DNA of 64,000 nt from Nocardia paucivorans NBRC 100373. GTDB taxonomy: Bacteria; Actinomycetota; Actinomycetes; Mycobacteriales; Mycobacteriaceae. The stretch's first letter is position 1. The number at the start of each line of letters is the position of its first letter. The notes under the pieces are model-generated. The model was not told where the DNA came from, ran no database searches, and worked only from the letters and a program-made list of their open reading frames with translations. Position numbers and translations under genes: made by a program. Below are positions 39,427-49,145 of the stretch, piece by piece. The DNA lies in NCBI RefSeq assembly GCF_000308675.1, contig NZ_BAGE01000035.1, positions 1 through 64,000 on the forward strand, written 5' to 3'.

Positions 39427-39918
39427 TTACGGGCGCACGCCCTGCGCCCAGACCGGGTCCGTCGCCACACTCGACAGGCGCCAGCCCTGTGCGGTGCGGA
39501 TCGCATCGAAGTGGTAGATCTCGCCGAGGGTGTACTGCGATGCCGGTGGGGTGGTATGGGCGTCCTTGCGGGCGAAGACCACCAACAGGTTCGCCCGAAC
39601 GGTCGCGTGATCGCCGTGTAGGTCGATGTGCGTATTGGTGACGAAGTGCTGGATGGCGTAGTCCGGTCGGTGGTTGCGCGTCGCCTGTGCGATGAGCGCG
39701 TCCCGGCCCCGGGCCCGTCCGCCCGGGGTTCGGGCGGTGGCGTCCGCGGTGTAGATGGCGCCCAGCTCGGCGAACCGACCCTCATCGAGGGTACGGCCCA
39801 GACGATCGACCAGTGCGGTGATCTCCATGCGATCGGCCAGTTCTCGTCGTGTGTCGACGCGTGTGGCCGCGAATGCGCGCGGGAGCAGTGCCGATGACAG
39901 GATGCGTCCGACGTTCAT
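39427..39918 (-). CDS. SnoaL/NTF2-like domain protein
   Basis: A 163-residue protein with an NTF2-like fold: ADRMEITALVDRLGRTLDEG, YTADATARTPGG, NHRPDYAIQHFVTNTHIDLH and DAIRTAQGWRLSSVATDPVW. Such proteins are hydratases, isomerases or ligand binders; no activity can be assigned. ATG 39918 has GAAAGGG upstream. It is divergent from a MarR gene with palindromes between, so it is probably MarR-controlled. It interrupts the two halves of the his cluster. Confidence 0.82.
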   Translation of the reverse strand: MNVGRILSSALLPRAFAATRVDTRRELADRMEITALVDRLGRTLDEGRFAELGAIYTADATARTPGGRARGRDALIAQATRNHRPDYAIQHFVTNTHIDLHGDHATVRANLLVVFARKDAHTTPPASQYTLGEIYHFDAIRTAQGWRLSSVATDPVWAQGVRP

Positions 39919-39939
39919 TTCGAAACCCTTTCCTGAAAT

Positions 39940-39968
39940 GTTGGCCAGTCCAACATTGGTATTACCAA
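39940..39968. promoter_or_regulatory. operator region between the NTF2-like and marR genes
   Basis: Two inverted repeats lie side by side: GTTGG-CCAGT-CCAAC (39940-39954) and the perfect 13-bp TTGGTA-T-TACCAA (39956-39968). A MarR dimer site is likely. Confidence 0.65.
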
Positions 39969-40015
39969 CGATATACATTGTGGGCCGCGCCAACAAGTCG
40001 GGTAAGTTGTCGGTC

Positions 40016-40477
40016 ATGCAGATCGCGCACGACGGCGCCGCGGACCGGTTACGCGCCCTGCCGACCCGGCTGGTGGGACAGGTCGCCGTACTGGCGGACC
40101 GGGCGAGCGACCGGGCCTTCGCCGGCACCGGCTCCCGCCGTCACCATTTCGCCCTGCTCGCCACACTCGACCAGTTCGGCCCGCTCAGCCAGGCCGAACT
40201 CGGCCGGCGCACCCATATCGACCGCAGCGATATCGTCGCCGCCGTCAACGATCTGGTCGCGCGCGGTATGATCCGTCGCGATCCCGACCCCGCCGATCGC
40301 CGCCGCAATATCGTCACGCTCACCGATGCCGGCGCCCGGCACCTGGCCCTCCTGGACGATCGGCTGGCCGTGGCTCAGGACGAACTGCTCCACGGTTTGT
40401 CCGCCGCCGAGCGCCGCCAATTCGTGCGGTTGCTGACCCGAGTGCTCGACACGCACCCGAACGACCCGGCGCACTGA
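40016..40477 (+). CDS. MarR-family transcriptional regulator
   Basis: A 153-residue winged-helix protein: [20 protein letters not shown], recognition helix [19 protein letters not shown] and wing [23 protein letters not shown] 40016 is the first start that gives the normal MarR length. It is divergent from the NTF2-like gene and probably represses both. A hairpin follows its stop. Confidence 0.88.
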   Translation: MQIAHDGAADRLRALPTRLVGQVAVLADRASDRAFAGTGSRRHHFALLATLDQFGPLSQAELGRRTHIDRSDIVAAVNDLVARGMIRRDPDPADRRRNIVTLTDAGARHLALLDDRLAVAQDELLHGLSAAERRQFVRLLTRVLDTHPNDPAH

Positions 40478-40496
40478 CCCGGCCCGCGCTCCACGC

Positions 40497-40522
40497 CGAT
40501 CGCCGTGGCCGCTCGGCGATCG
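40497..40522 (+). terminator. hairpin terminator after marR
   Basis: Arms CGATCGCCG (40497-40505) and CGGCGATCG (40514-40522) with an 8-nt loop lie 20 bp after the marR stop and before the hisA promoter. Confidence 0.65.
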
Positions 40523-40576
40523 CGGTGCGGTACCGGTATCCGACGGGCCGCCACCAGAGCGTCGAAGTCGAGCCGC

Positions 40577-40582
40577 TAGGCT
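40577..40582 (+). promoter_or_regulatory. -10 box of priA/hisA
   Basis: TAGGCT ends 7 nt before the GTG start at 40590, so transcription would begin at or next to the start codon (leaderless mRNA). It makes priA-impA-hisF a second his transcription unit. Confidence 0.55.
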
Positions 40583-40589
40583 GAGCGGA

Positions 40590-41321
40590 GTGAGTTTAGT
40601 GCTGTTGCCCGCGGTCGATGTCGCCAATGGAGAGGCCGTGCGCCTCGTTCAGGGAGAGGCCGGCAGTGAAACCAGCTACGGGTCGCCCCGGGATGCGGCC
40701 CTGGCCTGGCAGGAAGCCGGTGCCGAATGGGTGCACCTGGTCGATCTGGACGCCGCCTTCGGACGCGGCTCCAACCGGGAGCTGCTCGCGCAGGTGGTCG
40801 GTGAACTCGATGTGCGGGTGGAGTTGTCCGGCGGAATTCGCGACGACGAATCGTTGAAGGCCGCTCTGGCCACCGGATGTGCGCGGGTCAATCTGGGCAC
40901 CGCCGCGCTGGAGGACCCGAAATGGTGTGCCCGCGCCATCGCCGAATACGGCGACCGGATCGCGGTCGGACTGGATGTGCGGATCGTGGACGGTGAGCAC
41001 AGGCTGCGCGGTCGCGGTTGGGTCAGCGACGGCGGGGATCTGTGGGAAGTGCTGGAGCGACTCGAACGCGACGGCTGCTCGCGCTACGTGGTCACCGATG
41101 TGACCAAGGACGGTACCCTCACCGGCCCCAACCTGGACCTGCTGCGCGATGTGTGCGCCGCCACCGAGGCCCCGGTCATCGCCTCCGGCGGTGTTTCCAC
41201 CCTCGACGATCTGGTGGCGATCTCCGAACTGGTCCCCGAGGGCGTGGAAGGGGCGATTGTCGGCAAGGCGCTGTACGCGGGCCGGTTCACCCTGCCCGAG
41301 GCGCTGGCCGCGGTGCGCTGA
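40590..41321 (+). CDS. priA: bifunctional phosphoribosyl isomerase (HisA/TrpF)
   Basis: A 243-residue TIM barrel that isomerises ProFAR; in actinobacteria lacking trpF the same enzyme also isomerises phosphoribosylanthranilate. Motifs: [20 protein letters not shown] with the first catalytic Asp, [10 protein letters not shown], and [13 protein letters not shown] with the second. No trpF lies in the window although trpE, C, B and A do, which fits the dual role; this is inference. impA follows after 6 bp. Confidence 0.93.
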   Translation: MSLVLLPAVDVANGEAVRLVQGEAGSETSYGSPRDAALAWQEAGAEWVHLVDLDAAFGRGSNRELLAQVVGELDVRVELSGGIRDDESLKAALATGCARVNLGTAALEDPKWCARAIAEYGDRIAVGLDVRIVDGEHRLRGRGWVSDGGDLWEVLERLERDGCSRYVVTDVTKDGTLTGPNLDLLRDVCAATEAPVIASGGVSTLDDLVAISELVPEGVEGAIVGKALYAGRFTLPEALAAVR

Positions 41322-41327
41322 CCCGGT

Positions 41328-42140
41328 ATGGCCACCACCGACCTACCCGCGTTGCTCACTGTGGCCGCGGAAATCCTCGACGGGATCGAACCGCGGTTCC
41401 GGGAAGGGCGGGGTGCGCCCAGCGCGGTCGCGAAGGGCTCCAAGGACTTCGCCACCGAACTCGACCTGGAACTGGAACGCACCATCTCCGAACAGTTGAC
41501 CCGCCGCACCGGAATCGATGTGCACGGTGAGGAATTCGGCGGCCCTCGGTTGACCGACGGCACCGCCTGGGTGCTCGACCCCATCGACGGCACCTTCAAC
41601 TATTCGGCCGGACATCCGCTGTCGGGCACCCTGCTCGCATTGGTTCGCGATGGTGAACCGGTCCTCGGCATGGCATGGCTACCGGTCCTCGGCCAGCACT
41701 ACGCCGCCGTCGAGGGCGGCCCGCTGCTGCTCAACGGCGAACCACAGCCCATGCTGACGCGGGGGTCCCTCGCCGAGGCGATGATCGGGTTCGGGGCGTT
41801 CAACATCGACTCCACCGGACGTATCCCGGGGCGGATCCGCTTCGATATGCTCGGCGCGCTGAGCCGACTGTCGTCGCGGGTGCGGATGCACGGTTCCACC
41901 GGAATCGACCTGGCCTATACGGCCGCGGGCATCCTGGGTGGTGCCATCGTGTTCGGTCACCATCCCTGGGACAATGCCGGCGGTGTCGTGCTGGTGCGCG
42001 CGGCGGGCGGTGTGGTGACCGATCTGGCCGGGGACCCGTGGACCATCGAATCCGGGTCCGTGCTGGCCGCGGCACCCGGGGTGCATACCGAATTGGTCGA
42101 GATGATCGCCGCGGCCCGCGGCAGTGAGGTGAGGCGATGA
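41328..42140 (+). CDS. impA: inositol-monophosphatase family protein
   Basis: A 270-residue Mg-dependent phosphatase. It has the family signature [14 protein letters not shown] with metal-binding Asp residues, GEEFGGPR before it and the second motif [16 protein letters not shown]. It lies between priA and hisF, as impA does in mycobacteria. A histidinol-phosphate phosphatase function would fit this position, but inositol-phosphate activity is equally possible. Confidence 0.9.
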   Translation: MATTDLPALLTVAAEILDGIEPRFREGRGAPSAVAKGSKDFATELDLELERTISEQLTRRTGIDVHGEEFGGPRLTDGTAWVLDPIDGTFNYSAGHPLSGTLLALVRDGEPVLGMAWLPVLGQHYAAVEGGPLLLNGEPQPMLTRGSLAEAMIGFGAFNIDSTGRIPGRIRFDMLGALSRLSSRVRMHGSTGIDLAYTAAGILGGAIVFGHHPWDNAGGVVLVRAAGGVVTDLAGDPWTIESGSVLAAAPGVHTELVEMIAAARGSEVRR

Positions 42141-42910
42141 CACTGGCGGTCCGTGTGATTCCGTGCCTGGACGTCGACGCCGGTCGGGTGGTCAAAGGAG
42201 TCAGGTTCCAGAACCTGCGCGACGCCGGCGATCCGGTGGAACTGGCCGCGGCCTACGATGCCCAGGGCGCCGACGAACTCACCTTCCTCGATGTCACCGC
42301 CTCCAGCGGCAACCGCGACACCATGCTCGATGTGGTCACCCGCACCGCGGAGCAGATCTTCATCCCGCTCACCGTGGGCGGTGGGGTGCGCACCGTCGAG
42401 GACGTGGACCGGCTGTTGCGCGCGGGCGCGGACAAGGTGTCGGTCAATACCGCCGCCATCGCCCGGCCGGAGGTACTGCGGGAGATGTCGCAGCGGTTCG
42501 GCTCCCAGTGCATCGTGCTGTCGGTGGACGCCCGCACCGTTCCGGACGGCCAACCGGCCACTCCGTCCGGCTGGGAGGTCACCACCCACGGCGGTAAACG
42601 CGGCACCGGTATCGACGCGGTGGAATGGGCGATCCGGGGCGCCGAACTCGGGGTGGGGGAGATCCTGCTCAACTCGATGGACGCCGACGGAACCAAGGCC
42701 GGATTCGACCTGCCCATGATCCGGGCCGTCCGCGCGGCCGTCTCGATCCCCGTGATCGCCAGTGGTGGTGCGGGCGCGGTCGAACATTTCGTACCGGCGG
42801 TGCAGGCCGGCGCCGATGCGGTACTCGCGGCCAGTGTCTTCCACTTCGGTGAGCTGACCATCCCGCAGGTCAAGGACGCCATGCGGGCGGCGGACCTGGT
42901 GGTCCGCTGA
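42137..42910 (+). CDS. hisF: imidazole glycerol phosphate synthase, cyclase subunit
   Basis: A 257-residue TIM barrel that uses ammonia from HisH to form IGP and AICAR. Catalytic Asp residues are in [19 protein letters not shown] and [27 protein letters not shown] and [14 protein letters not shown] are phosphate loops. The ATG overlaps the impA stop (ATGA). Confidence 0.97.
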   Translation: MTLAVRVIPCLDVDAGRVVKGVRFQNLRDAGDPVELAAAYDAQGADELTFLDVTASSGNRDTMLDVVTRTAEQIFIPLTVGGGVRTVEDVDRLLRAGADKVSVNTAAIARPEVLREMSQRFGSQCIVLSVDARTVPDGQPATPSGWEVTTHGGKRGTGIDAVEWAIRGAELGVGEILLNSMDADGTKAGFDLPMIRAVRAAVSIPVIASGGAGAVEHFVPAVQAGADAVLAASVFHFGELTIPQVKDAMRAADLVVR

Positions 42911-42949
42911 CCGGGGAATCGGTGCGTTCCCCACGGCGTTGTAGCCGGG

Positions 42950-43909
42950 GTGAACATCGGAATCTCTTTGTCGCCATTTGCTTTCGACGCCGCGGACAAT
43001 GCCGTGACCGCGGCGGTGGAATCTGCCCGGGAGGCCGCCGACGCCGGCGTGCGATCGTTGTGGTTCGGCCAGACGTTCTCCTTCGACGCGATCACGATGG
43101 CCGCCCTGGTGGCGCAGGCGGTACCGGAGCTGGAGGTGGGCACCTCCGCCGTGCCGATCCCCGCTCGCCATCCGCTGCTCATCGGCAGTCAGGCGCTGAC
43201 CGCCCAGGCCGCCGCGCGAGGCCGGTTCACCCTGGGGCTCGCCCTCGGTGCGCCATCGATCACCGAGTCGGCGTTCGGGATTCCGTTCGACCGCCCGATC
43301 ACCCGGTTGCGGGAATTCCTCACCGCTCTGGCCGGTCCGTTGCGCAACGAGAGCGCCGAGTTCCACGGGGAGACGGTCACCGCTGTCACGCCCATACCCG
43401 GCCGGGTCGCGGGGGCCGAGCCCGCCGTACCGGTGCTGGTGGCCGCCATGGGTCCGCAGGCGGTGCGGGTCACCGGAGAATCGGCCGACGGCACCCTGCC
43501 GTTCCTGGTGGGTCCCCAAGCGCTGGAACGGCATATCGTCGGGCCGATCGGGGCGGCCGCGCGCCGGGCCGGGCGCTCGCGACCGCGGGTGGTGGCCATG
43601 GTGCCCGGGGTGGTCACGAGCGATCCGGAGGCCGCACGGGCGGCCGCGGCGCGGCAGATGGCCTTCTACGACACCATTCCCTCCTATCGGCGGGTCATCG
43701 AACTGTCCGGGGCTTCCCGGGCGGCGGATCTGGCCGTTATCGGTGACGAGCGCGTGGTCGCCGATCGGATCGCCGAGTACTTCGCCGCGGGCGCCACCGA
43801 TGTGGTGATCACCCAGACCGACCTGACCACCCCGGACGACCGCCGCCGCACCTGGCGTCTGCTCGGTGAACTGGCCCGCACGTCCACTCCGGCGACCCCC
43901 TCGGTATAA
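42950..43909 (+). CDS. LLM-class (F420-type) oxidoreductase
   Basis: A 319-residue luciferase-like TIM barrel: AREAADAGVRSLWFGQTFSF at the N-terminus, VGTSAVPIPARHPLLIGSQA, ARGRFTLGLALGAPS and VPVLVAAMGPQAVRVTGESA. These motifs fit F420-dependent enzymes. The GTG start is 39 bp after hisF and hisI begins 9 bp after its stop, so it is embedded in the his operon. A role in histidine synthesis is not known. Confidence 0.88.
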   Translation: MNIGISLSPFAFDAADNAVTAAVESAREAADAGVRSLWFGQTFSFDAITMAALVAQAVPELEVGTSAVPIPARHPLLIGSQALTAQAAARGRFTLGLALGAPSITESAFGIPFDRPITRLREFLTALAGPLRNESAEFHGETVTAVTPIPGRVAGAEPAVPVLVAAMGPQAVRVTGESADGTLPFLVGPQALERHIVGPIGAAARRAGRSRPRVVAMVPGVVTSDPEAARAAAARQMAFYDTIPSYRRVIELSGASRAADLAVIGDERVVADRIAEYFAAGATDVVITQTDLTTPDDRRRTWRLLGELARTSTPATPSV

Positions 43910-43918
43910 AAAGACACC

Positions 43919-44263
43919 ATGAGCCTCGATCCCGCCATCGCCGCCCGCCTCAAGCGCAACGACGCCGGTCTGGTGGCCGCGGTGGCGCAGGAACGGGACA
44001 CCGGCGCCGTGCTGATGGTCGCCTGGATGGACGACGAAGCGCTGGCCCGCACCCTGGAAACCCGCAGGGCAACCTACTTTTCGAGGTCGCGCGGCCAGTA
44101 CTGGGTCAAGGGGGAGACCTCCGGCCATACCCAGTACGTGCACGAGGTGCGGTTGGACTGCGATGGGGACACCGTGCTGTTGGTGGTGGAGCAGCAGGGC
44201 GCGGCCTGCCATACCGGCACCCACACCTGTTTCGACACCGACGTGCTGCTGTCCGAATCCTGA
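43919..44263 (+). CDS. hisI: phosphoribosyl-AMP cyclohydrolase
   Basis: A 114-residue zinc enzyme that opens the purine ring of PR-AMP. It has [40 protein letters not shown], the Asp metal site in [10 protein letters not shown] and the zinc cysteines in [10 protein letters not shown]. It is the monofunctional form without a HisE domain. hisE and hisG are not in the window. Confidence 0.96.
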   Translation: MSLDPAIAARLKRNDAGLVAAVAQERDTGAVLMVAWMDDEALARTLETRRATYFSRSRGQYWVKGETSGHTQYVHEVRLDCDGDTVLLVVEQQGAACHTGTHTCFDTDVLLSES

Positions 44264-44276
44264 CGCCTTGCGGCGT
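44263..44276. terminator. small hairpin after hisI
   Basis: ACGCC-TTGC-GGCGT directly follows the hisI stop and faces the convergent marR gene. The 5-bp stem is short, so termination strength is doubtful. Confidence 0.35.
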
Positions 44277-44296
44277 ACCCGAGGCGGGTGCGCGGA

Positions 44297-44779
44297 TCAG
44301 CCGTCGGACGACGGATAGGGCGCGCGTTCGATCCCGACGGCCAGCTGGGCGTTGAGTGTCTCGCCGAGTTCGGCCAAGGTGAGCGTCCGCTCGGCGTCGA
44401 GGCCGTCGAACACCAGTCGGCGGACCATGTCCAGATAGCCGGGGGCCGCCTCCACCACTTTCCGATACCCCGCATCGCTGAGCACCGCCTGGACTCCGCG
44501 GCGGCCGCTGGTGGCCGAACGGCGGGCCCAGCCCATCCGTTCCAGCTTGGACACCACATGGGAAAGTCGTGATAGCGACGAGTTTGCTCTGTGGGCCAGC
44601 TCACTCATCTGTAGTCGGTGTTCGGGGGCTTCCGACAGTAGGGTCAGTACCCAGTACTCGAAATGTGTCACGCCGGATTCGCGCTGGAGCTCGGTATCCA
44701 GTGCGCTCGGAAGCCGGGTCATCAGCGCGACGATAGCGCGCCACGCGCGTTCCTCGACAGGATCCAGCCATTTCGTCAC
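44297..44779 (-). CDS. MarR-family transcriptional regulator
   Basis: A 160-residue regulator: HFEYWVLTLLSEAPEHRLQM, recognition helix AHRANSSLSRLSHVVSKLER and a short wing RRSATSGRRGVQAVLSD. GTG 44779 (VTKWLDPVEERAWRA) is preferred because GAGAAGG lies about 7 nt upstream; GTG 44845 would add 22 residues. No divergent gene pairs with it: upstream lies a 15-bp tandem repeat. The target is unknown. Confidence 0.85.
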   Translation of the reverse strand: MTKWLDPVEERAWRAIVALMTRLPSALDTELQRESGVTHFEYWVLTLLSEAPEHRLQMSELAHRANSSLSRLSHVVSKLERMGWARRSATSGRRGVQAVLSDAGYRKVVEAAPGYLDMVRRLVFDGLDAERTLTLAELGETLNAQLAVGIERAPYPSSDG

Positions 44780-44882
44780 ATGCGCCTTCTCTCCAGACAA
44801 GTGACGTGATCGGAATTCGGTCACCCGCTCCCCAGAGTTTGCCACGTCTTCGCTCGATCGTGTGGGAGATGCGGATGGCAGT

Positions 44883-44957
44883 TCTTGCTCGGATATGTCT
44901 TGCTTGGATGTGTCTTGCTCGGATATGTCTTGCTCGGATGTGTCTTGCTCGGATGTG
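44883..44957. repeat. five-copy 15-bp tandem repeat (VNTR)
   Basis: Five uninterrupted copies of TCTTGCTYGGATRTG, differing only at one C/T and one A/G position. It lies about 100 bp upstream of the marR start and beyond the peroxiredoxin 3' end. The 15-bp period keeps a reading frame open, but no start, ribosome site or family supports a gene. Confidence 0.85.
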
Positions 44958-45024
44958 CGGTCACGCGCATGGCGGCCCTATCACGCCCGGTGTCCGTCCG
45001 GGCGGAGCGTGAGGGCACGAAGCC

Positions 45025-45489
45025 TCAGGAGGTCGAATGCTTCCGGAGGAACTCCAGCGCCGCGTCGGCGTGGACGTTGGCGCGGAATTCGCCGCTGATC
45101 ACGGTGAGTATCCGTCGATCGCGATCGATGACGAAGGTACGTCGTTTGACCGGCATCAGTGAGCCGAGCAGTCCCCGCTCGACACCGAACTGCCGCGCCA
45201 CCGATCTGTCGGCGTCCGACAGCAGCGGATAGTCCAGCCGTTGGGCCCCGGCGAAACCGGCCTGGGTGTCCACCGCATCGGTGCTGATCCCGGCGCAACT
45301 CGCGCCCAGAGCGGCGAATTCGGCACTCAGATCCCGGAAATGGCAGGCCTCCGCCGTGCACACCGGGGTGTTGGCGGCCGGGTAGAAGAACAGGACCAGC
45401 GGTCCTGCGACCAGCAGGTCGGCCAGGGAACGCGGGGTTCCGGTCTGGTCGGGGAGTTCGAAGGCGGGGGCGAGCTGTCCGGTTTTCAT
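45025..45489 (-). CDS. bcp: peroxiredoxin, bacterioferritin co-migratory (BCP) type
   Basis: A 154-residue thiol peroxidase. The peroxidatic cysteine is in [14 protein letters not shown], with a possible resolving cysteine five residues on; [17 protein letters not shown] precedes it and [12 protein letters not shown] follows. The catalytic Pro-x-x-x-Thr/Cys motif is modified to PAANTPVC. It is divergent from trpE across 77 bp, a conserved arrangement with mycobacteria (bcpB-trpE). Confidence 0.92.
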   Translation of the reverse strand: MKTGQLAPAFELPDQTGTPRSLADLLVAGPLVLFFYPAANTPVCTAEACHFRDLSAEFAALGASCAGISTDAVDTQAGFAGAQRLDYPLLSDADRSVARQFGVERGLLGSLMPVKRRTFVIDRDRRILTVISGEFRANVHADAALEFLRKHSTS

Positions 45490-45566
45490 ACGGCGAAGTT
45501 ACCGGCGTTCGCCCCGCCACGTGGGGTGTGCCCACCGGCTCCGAAGCGTCCTGGGATGATGGGCGG

Positions 45567-47171
45567 ATGCCCGGCGTGCTCTCTTCCACGACGACCCGCG
45601 AACGTTTCCGAGAACTGGCCGCGGAACACCGCGTTGTCCCGGTAACCCGGAAAGTGCTGGCGGATTCGGAGACCCCCCTGTCCGCATACCGCAAACTGGC
45701 CGGTGACCGGGCAGGGACCTTCCTGTTCGAATCCGCGGAAAACGGCAGATCATGGTCGCGCTGGTCGTTCATCGGGGCGGGCAGTCCGTCCGCGCTGACC
45801 GTCGTGGACGGCGCCGCCGCCTGGTTGGGCGCCACCCCAGCGGACGCGCCGACCGGCGGCGACCCCCTCGACGCCCTGCGGGAAACCCTGGAACTGCTGC
45901 GCACCGAACGGCTGCCCGGGCTGCCGCCACTCACCGGCGGCATGGTCGGATACCTCGGCTACGACGCGGTGCGGCGGATGGAACGGCTGCCCGAGATCGC
46001 CGTCGACGACCTGCAGCTTCCGGAAATGGTGCTGTTGTTGGCCACCGACCTGGCCGCCTTCGACCATCACGAGGGCGCAATCACCCTCATCGCGAACGCG
46101 GTCAATTGGAACGGCACCGCCGAACACGTCGACGAGGCCTACGACGACGCCGTGGCCCGCCTGGACCGGATGACCGCCGCACTGGCCACGCCCGCCCCGT
46201 CCACGGTCTCGGTGTTCGATCAGCCCGAGCCGGTGTTCCGCCGCTCCCGCACCCCTGAGCAGTTCGGGGAGGGGGTACGGCGCCTGGTGCGGGAGATCGA
46301 GGCCGGTGAGGCGTTCCAGGTGGTGCTGTCACAGCGGTTCGAGATGGACTACGGCGGCACCCCGGTCGATCTGTACCGGATGTTGCGCGCGGCCAATCCC
46401 AGCCCGTACATGTACCTGCTGCACATTCCCGACGCCGACGGCGGCACTGCGTTCTCCATCGTCGGTTCCAGTCCGGAATCCCTGGTGACGGTGAAGGACG
46501 GCGTGGCCACCACCCATCCGATCGCGGGCACCCGGTGGCGGGGCGCCACCGAAGAGGACGACCGGCTGCTGGAGAAGGGACTGTTGGCGGACGAGAAGGA
46601 AAACGCCGAGCATCTGATGCTGGTGGACCTCGGTCGCAACGACCTCGGCCGGGTCTGTGAACCCGGCACGGTGCGGGTGAGCCAGTACCGCCACGTCGAA
46701 CGGTACAGCCACGTCATGCATCTGGTGTCCACGGTGAGCGGGCGGCTGGCCCCCGGCAAGATCGCCCTGGACGCCGTGCGGGCCTGTTTTCCCGCGGGAA
46801 CCCTGTCCGGTGCGCCCAAGGTGCGGGCCATGGAACTGATCGAGGAACTCGAACCCACCCGGCGCGGCGTCTACGGCGGGGTGGTCGGTTACCTGGACTT
46901 CGCGGGCGACGCCGATACCGCCATCGCCATCCGCACCGCCCTGCTCAAGGACGGCATCGCCTATGTGCAGGCGGGCGCGGGCATCGTGGCCGATTCTCAG
47001 GCCGAATACGAGGACACCGAATCCAGGAACAAGGCCATGGCGGTATTGCGGGCCATCGCGGCAGCCGAAACCGTGCACGCCTTCGGCGAGGAGATCCGGG
47101 CCGACAACGGAGCCGCCACGGCGGCCGCCGGCGCTTCCGCCGCGGTGTCGGGGACCACGGTGCGACCATGA
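45567..47171 (+). CDS. trpE: anthranilate synthase component I
   Basis: A 534-residue chorismate-utilising enzyme. The N-terminal feedback site has [10 protein letters not shown] and FLFES (LLES type). The catalytic domain has [54 protein letters not shown] and [23 protein letters not shown] 45567 gives a normal N-terminus. The 77-bp upstream region is too short for a Trp leader peptide and none is seen. The next gene overlaps its stop. Confidence 0.96.
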   Translation: MPGVLSSTTTRERFRELAAEHRVVPVTRKVLADSETPLSAYRKLAGDRAGTFLFESAENGRSWSRWSFIGAGSPSALTVVDGAAAWLGATPADAPTGGDPLDALRETLELLRTERLPGLPPLTGGMVGYLGYDAVRRMERLPEIAVDDLQLPEMVLLLATDLAAFDHHEGAITLIANAVNWNGTAEHVDEAYDDAVARLDRMTAALATPAPSTVSVFDQPEPVFRRSRTPEQFGEGVRRLVREIEAGEAFQVVLSQRFEMDYGGTPVDLYRMLRAANPSPYMYLLHIPDADGGTAFSIVGSSPESLVTVKDGVATTHPIAGTRWRGATEEDDRLLEKGLLADEKENAEHLMLVDLGRNDLGRVCEPGTVRVSQYRHVERYSHVMHLVSTVSGRLAPGKIALDAVRACFPAGTLSGAPKVRAMELIEELEPTRRGVYGGVVGYLDFAGDADTAIAIRTALLKDGIAYVQAGAGIVADSQAEYEDTESRNKAMAVLRAIAAAETVHAFGEEIRADNGAATAAAGASAAVSGTTVRP

Positions 47172-48049
47172 CGGATCCGACCCGCCCCGGTGAGCCGACC
47201 CCGAAGCCGGGCGGCGAGACCTCCGGCGCGCAGACCGGGTCGCCGGGAGACGAGACGACCACATCCGCCGGAGCCGCGGGGCGCGGGCGCGGTCCCGTCC
47301 TGCCGATCGCGCTACTCGCCGTTGCCGCCGCCACGTTATGGGGCTCGTCCCGGCTGACGTGGGTCACCGTCACCTCGGCCGACGGGCTCACCGAACCGCG
47401 CACCGACGATATCGACGGCGGGGTGTGGTTCGGCGCCCTCACCCCGCTGGCCCTGACGATGCTCGCCGCCGTCGCCGCCGTCCTGGGCACCCGCGGTTGG
47501 GTGCGGCGGCTGGTCGGGGTGATCGTCGCCCTGGCCTCGGCGGTCACGGCCGTACCGCCGCTGGCCCTGTTGAACGGTTCCGGCGCCACCGCCGAACGCG
47601 CCGCCGCCCTGGCCGAGCTGCCGGGACGGGCCGTGGTCCAGGAGGTGACGACCTCCACCGCGCCCGCCCTGTTGGCCACGGTGGGCGCGGTGGCCGCCTT
47701 CCTCGCCGGAGTTCTGCTGGCCCGTATGTCGGGACACACCGCGCGCCTGTCCGGTAGATACGACAATCCGGTGTTCCGCCGGGCCGAGGCCACCGATCTG
47801 GTCGCCAAGCGCAACAGCGGTGCGCCCACTGCCGAGCCGGTCTCGGAACGGGTGCTCTGGGACGCGCTGGACGCCGGTACCGACCCGACCGAATCCGATG
47901 CGGATCGGGAGGCCGAGACACCCCATTCACCCGGCGACCCGAAAGATGCGCCCGCGAAGCGGCAGGACGATTCGGCGTACCGTGTGGACGAAACCGGTAC
48001 CGATCCCGGTGACGGCCCGGCCGACGGTGGGGGCGGAGGCGTCCGATAA
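47168..48049 (+). CDS. Trp-operon-associated membrane protein (TIGR02234 family)
   Basis: A 293-residue protein with four hydrophobic segments: about 42-60 ([16 protein letters not shown]), 90-110, 117-137 and 162-185. Long polar tails lie at both ends, the C-terminal one acidic. This family sits between trpE and trpC across actinobacteria; its function is not known. The ATG overlaps the trpE stop (ATGA). Confidence 0.9.
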   Translation: MTDPTRPGEPTPKPGGETSGAQTGSPGDETTTSAGAAGRGRGPVLPIALLAVAAATLWGSSRLTWVTVTSADGLTEPRTDDIDGGVWFGALTPLALTMLAAVAAVLGTRGWVRRLVGVIVALASAVTAVPPLALLNGSGATAERAAALAELPGRAVVQEVTTSTAPALLATVGAVAAFLAGVLLARMSGHTARLSGRYDNPVFRRAEATDLVAKRNSGAPTAEPVSERVLWDALDAGTDPTESDADREAETPHSPGDPKDAPAKRQDDSAYRVDETGTDPGDGPADGGGGGVR

Positions 48050-48326
48050 CGGTCGCGCACGATATCCCGCATGCCATGCGCCCCCTCGGGTGCCCTGATG
48101 CGCCGCGACCGATTCGTGTCGGGTATCCGTGGGCGGTGTTGCCCACTTCGGCCACGGGCGCGTGCAACCATGAATTGCACCACATTCGGGTTTCGTTCTC
48201 GGCGGACCCTCCCCCGACGTGAAGCCCCGACAACGCTCCCTTTACTCTTGATCAGCATCGGTGAGACAGCGCCTGGGGGAAATTCTCCGGCAGTACTCGC
48301 GTCTCCCCAGAAAGGATTCGAGCCAG
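48050..48326 (+). promoter_or_regulatory. 277-bp spacer upstream of trpC, likely second trp promoter
   Basis: No gene is visible. The size, in an otherwise overlapping operon, suggests a separate promoter for trpCBA. A TTGATC (48248-48253) and the small repeat TGCAA...TTGCA near 48163 are possible elements. No Trp-codon leader was found. Confidence 0.4.
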
Positions 48327-49145
48327 ATGACGGTACTCGACTCGATTCTCGACGGGGTCCGCTCGGATGTGGCCGCTCGGGAAGCCCTGGTGGACTTCGC
48401 CACGGTCAAGGCCGCCGCGGCCGCCGCGCCGCCACCGTTGGACGCGAAGGCCGCCCTGCTCGAAGACGGTATCGGGGTGATCGCCGAGGTCAAGCGGGCC
48501 AGCCCCTCGAAGGGCCCCCTCGCCTCGATCACCGATCCGGCGAGCCTGGCCAAGGCCTACGAGGACGGCGGCGCCCGGATCATCAGCGTGCTCACCGAGG
48601 GACGTCGTTTCCACGGATCGCTCGACGACCTCGACGCCGTGCGCGCCACCGTGAACATTCCGGTGCTGCGCAAGGATTTCGTGGTCGGTCCCTACCAGAT
48701 CCACGAGGCCCGCGCGCACGGCGCGGATGTGATCCTGCTGATCGTGGCCGCATTGGAACAGGACACCCTGGCCTCGCTCATCGATCGCACCGAATCGCTG
48801 GGGATGACCGCGCTGGTCGAGGTGCACACCGAGGAGGAGGCCGACCGCGCGCTCGCTGCCGGCGCCTCGGTGATCGGGGTGAACGCGCGCAACCTCAAAA
48901 CCCTGGAGGTGGACCGGGACTGCTTCGCCCGGATCGCGCCCGGCCTGCCCACCGAGGTCATCCGAATCGCCGAGTCCGGGGTGCGCGGCACCGCCGACCT
49001 GCTCGCCTACGCGGGCGCGGGCGCGGATGCGGTGCTGGTCGGCGAGGGCCTGGTCACCAGCGGCGACCCACGTGCCGCGGTATCGGAACTGGTGACCGCG
49101 GGCACCCATCCTTCCTGCCCCAAACCCGCACGTCGGGGGCGATGA
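48327..49145 (+). CDS. trpC: indole-3-glycerol phosphate synthase
   Basis: A 272-residue TIM barrel. Catalytic Lys and Glu residues are in [20 protein letters not shown] and [40 protein letters not shown] and [12 protein letters not shown] follow. It is not fused to TrpF. ATG 48327 has AGAAAGGA about 10 nt upstream. trpB overlaps its stop. Confidence 0.96.
   Translation: MTVLDSILDGVRSDVAAREALVDFATVKAAAAAAPPPLDAKAALLEDGIGVIAEVKRASPSKGPLASITDPASLAKAYEDGGARIISVLTEGRRFHGSLDDLDAVRATVNIPVLRKDFVVGPYQIHEARAHGADVILLIVAALEQDTLASLIDRTESLGMTALVEVHTEEEADRALAAGASVIGVNARNLKTLEVDRDCFARIAPGLPTEVIRIAESGVRGTADLLAYAGAGADAVLVGEGLVTSGDPRAAVSELVTAGTHPSCPKPARRGR

Noticed and set aside
41957..44224. 755-codon minus-strand open frame over hisF, the LLM gene and hisI
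   Set aside because: His- and Gly-rich composition without any motif; it mirrors three real genes on the other strand.
44885..45232. Membrane-like frame through the 15-bp tandem repeat
   Set aside because: The hydrophobic repeat text is a by-product of the VNTR; no ribosome site and it overlaps the peroxiredoxin gene.
45490..45566. Trp leader peptide before trpE
   Set aside because: Only 77 bp separate the divergent genes and no frame with tandem Trp codons exists.
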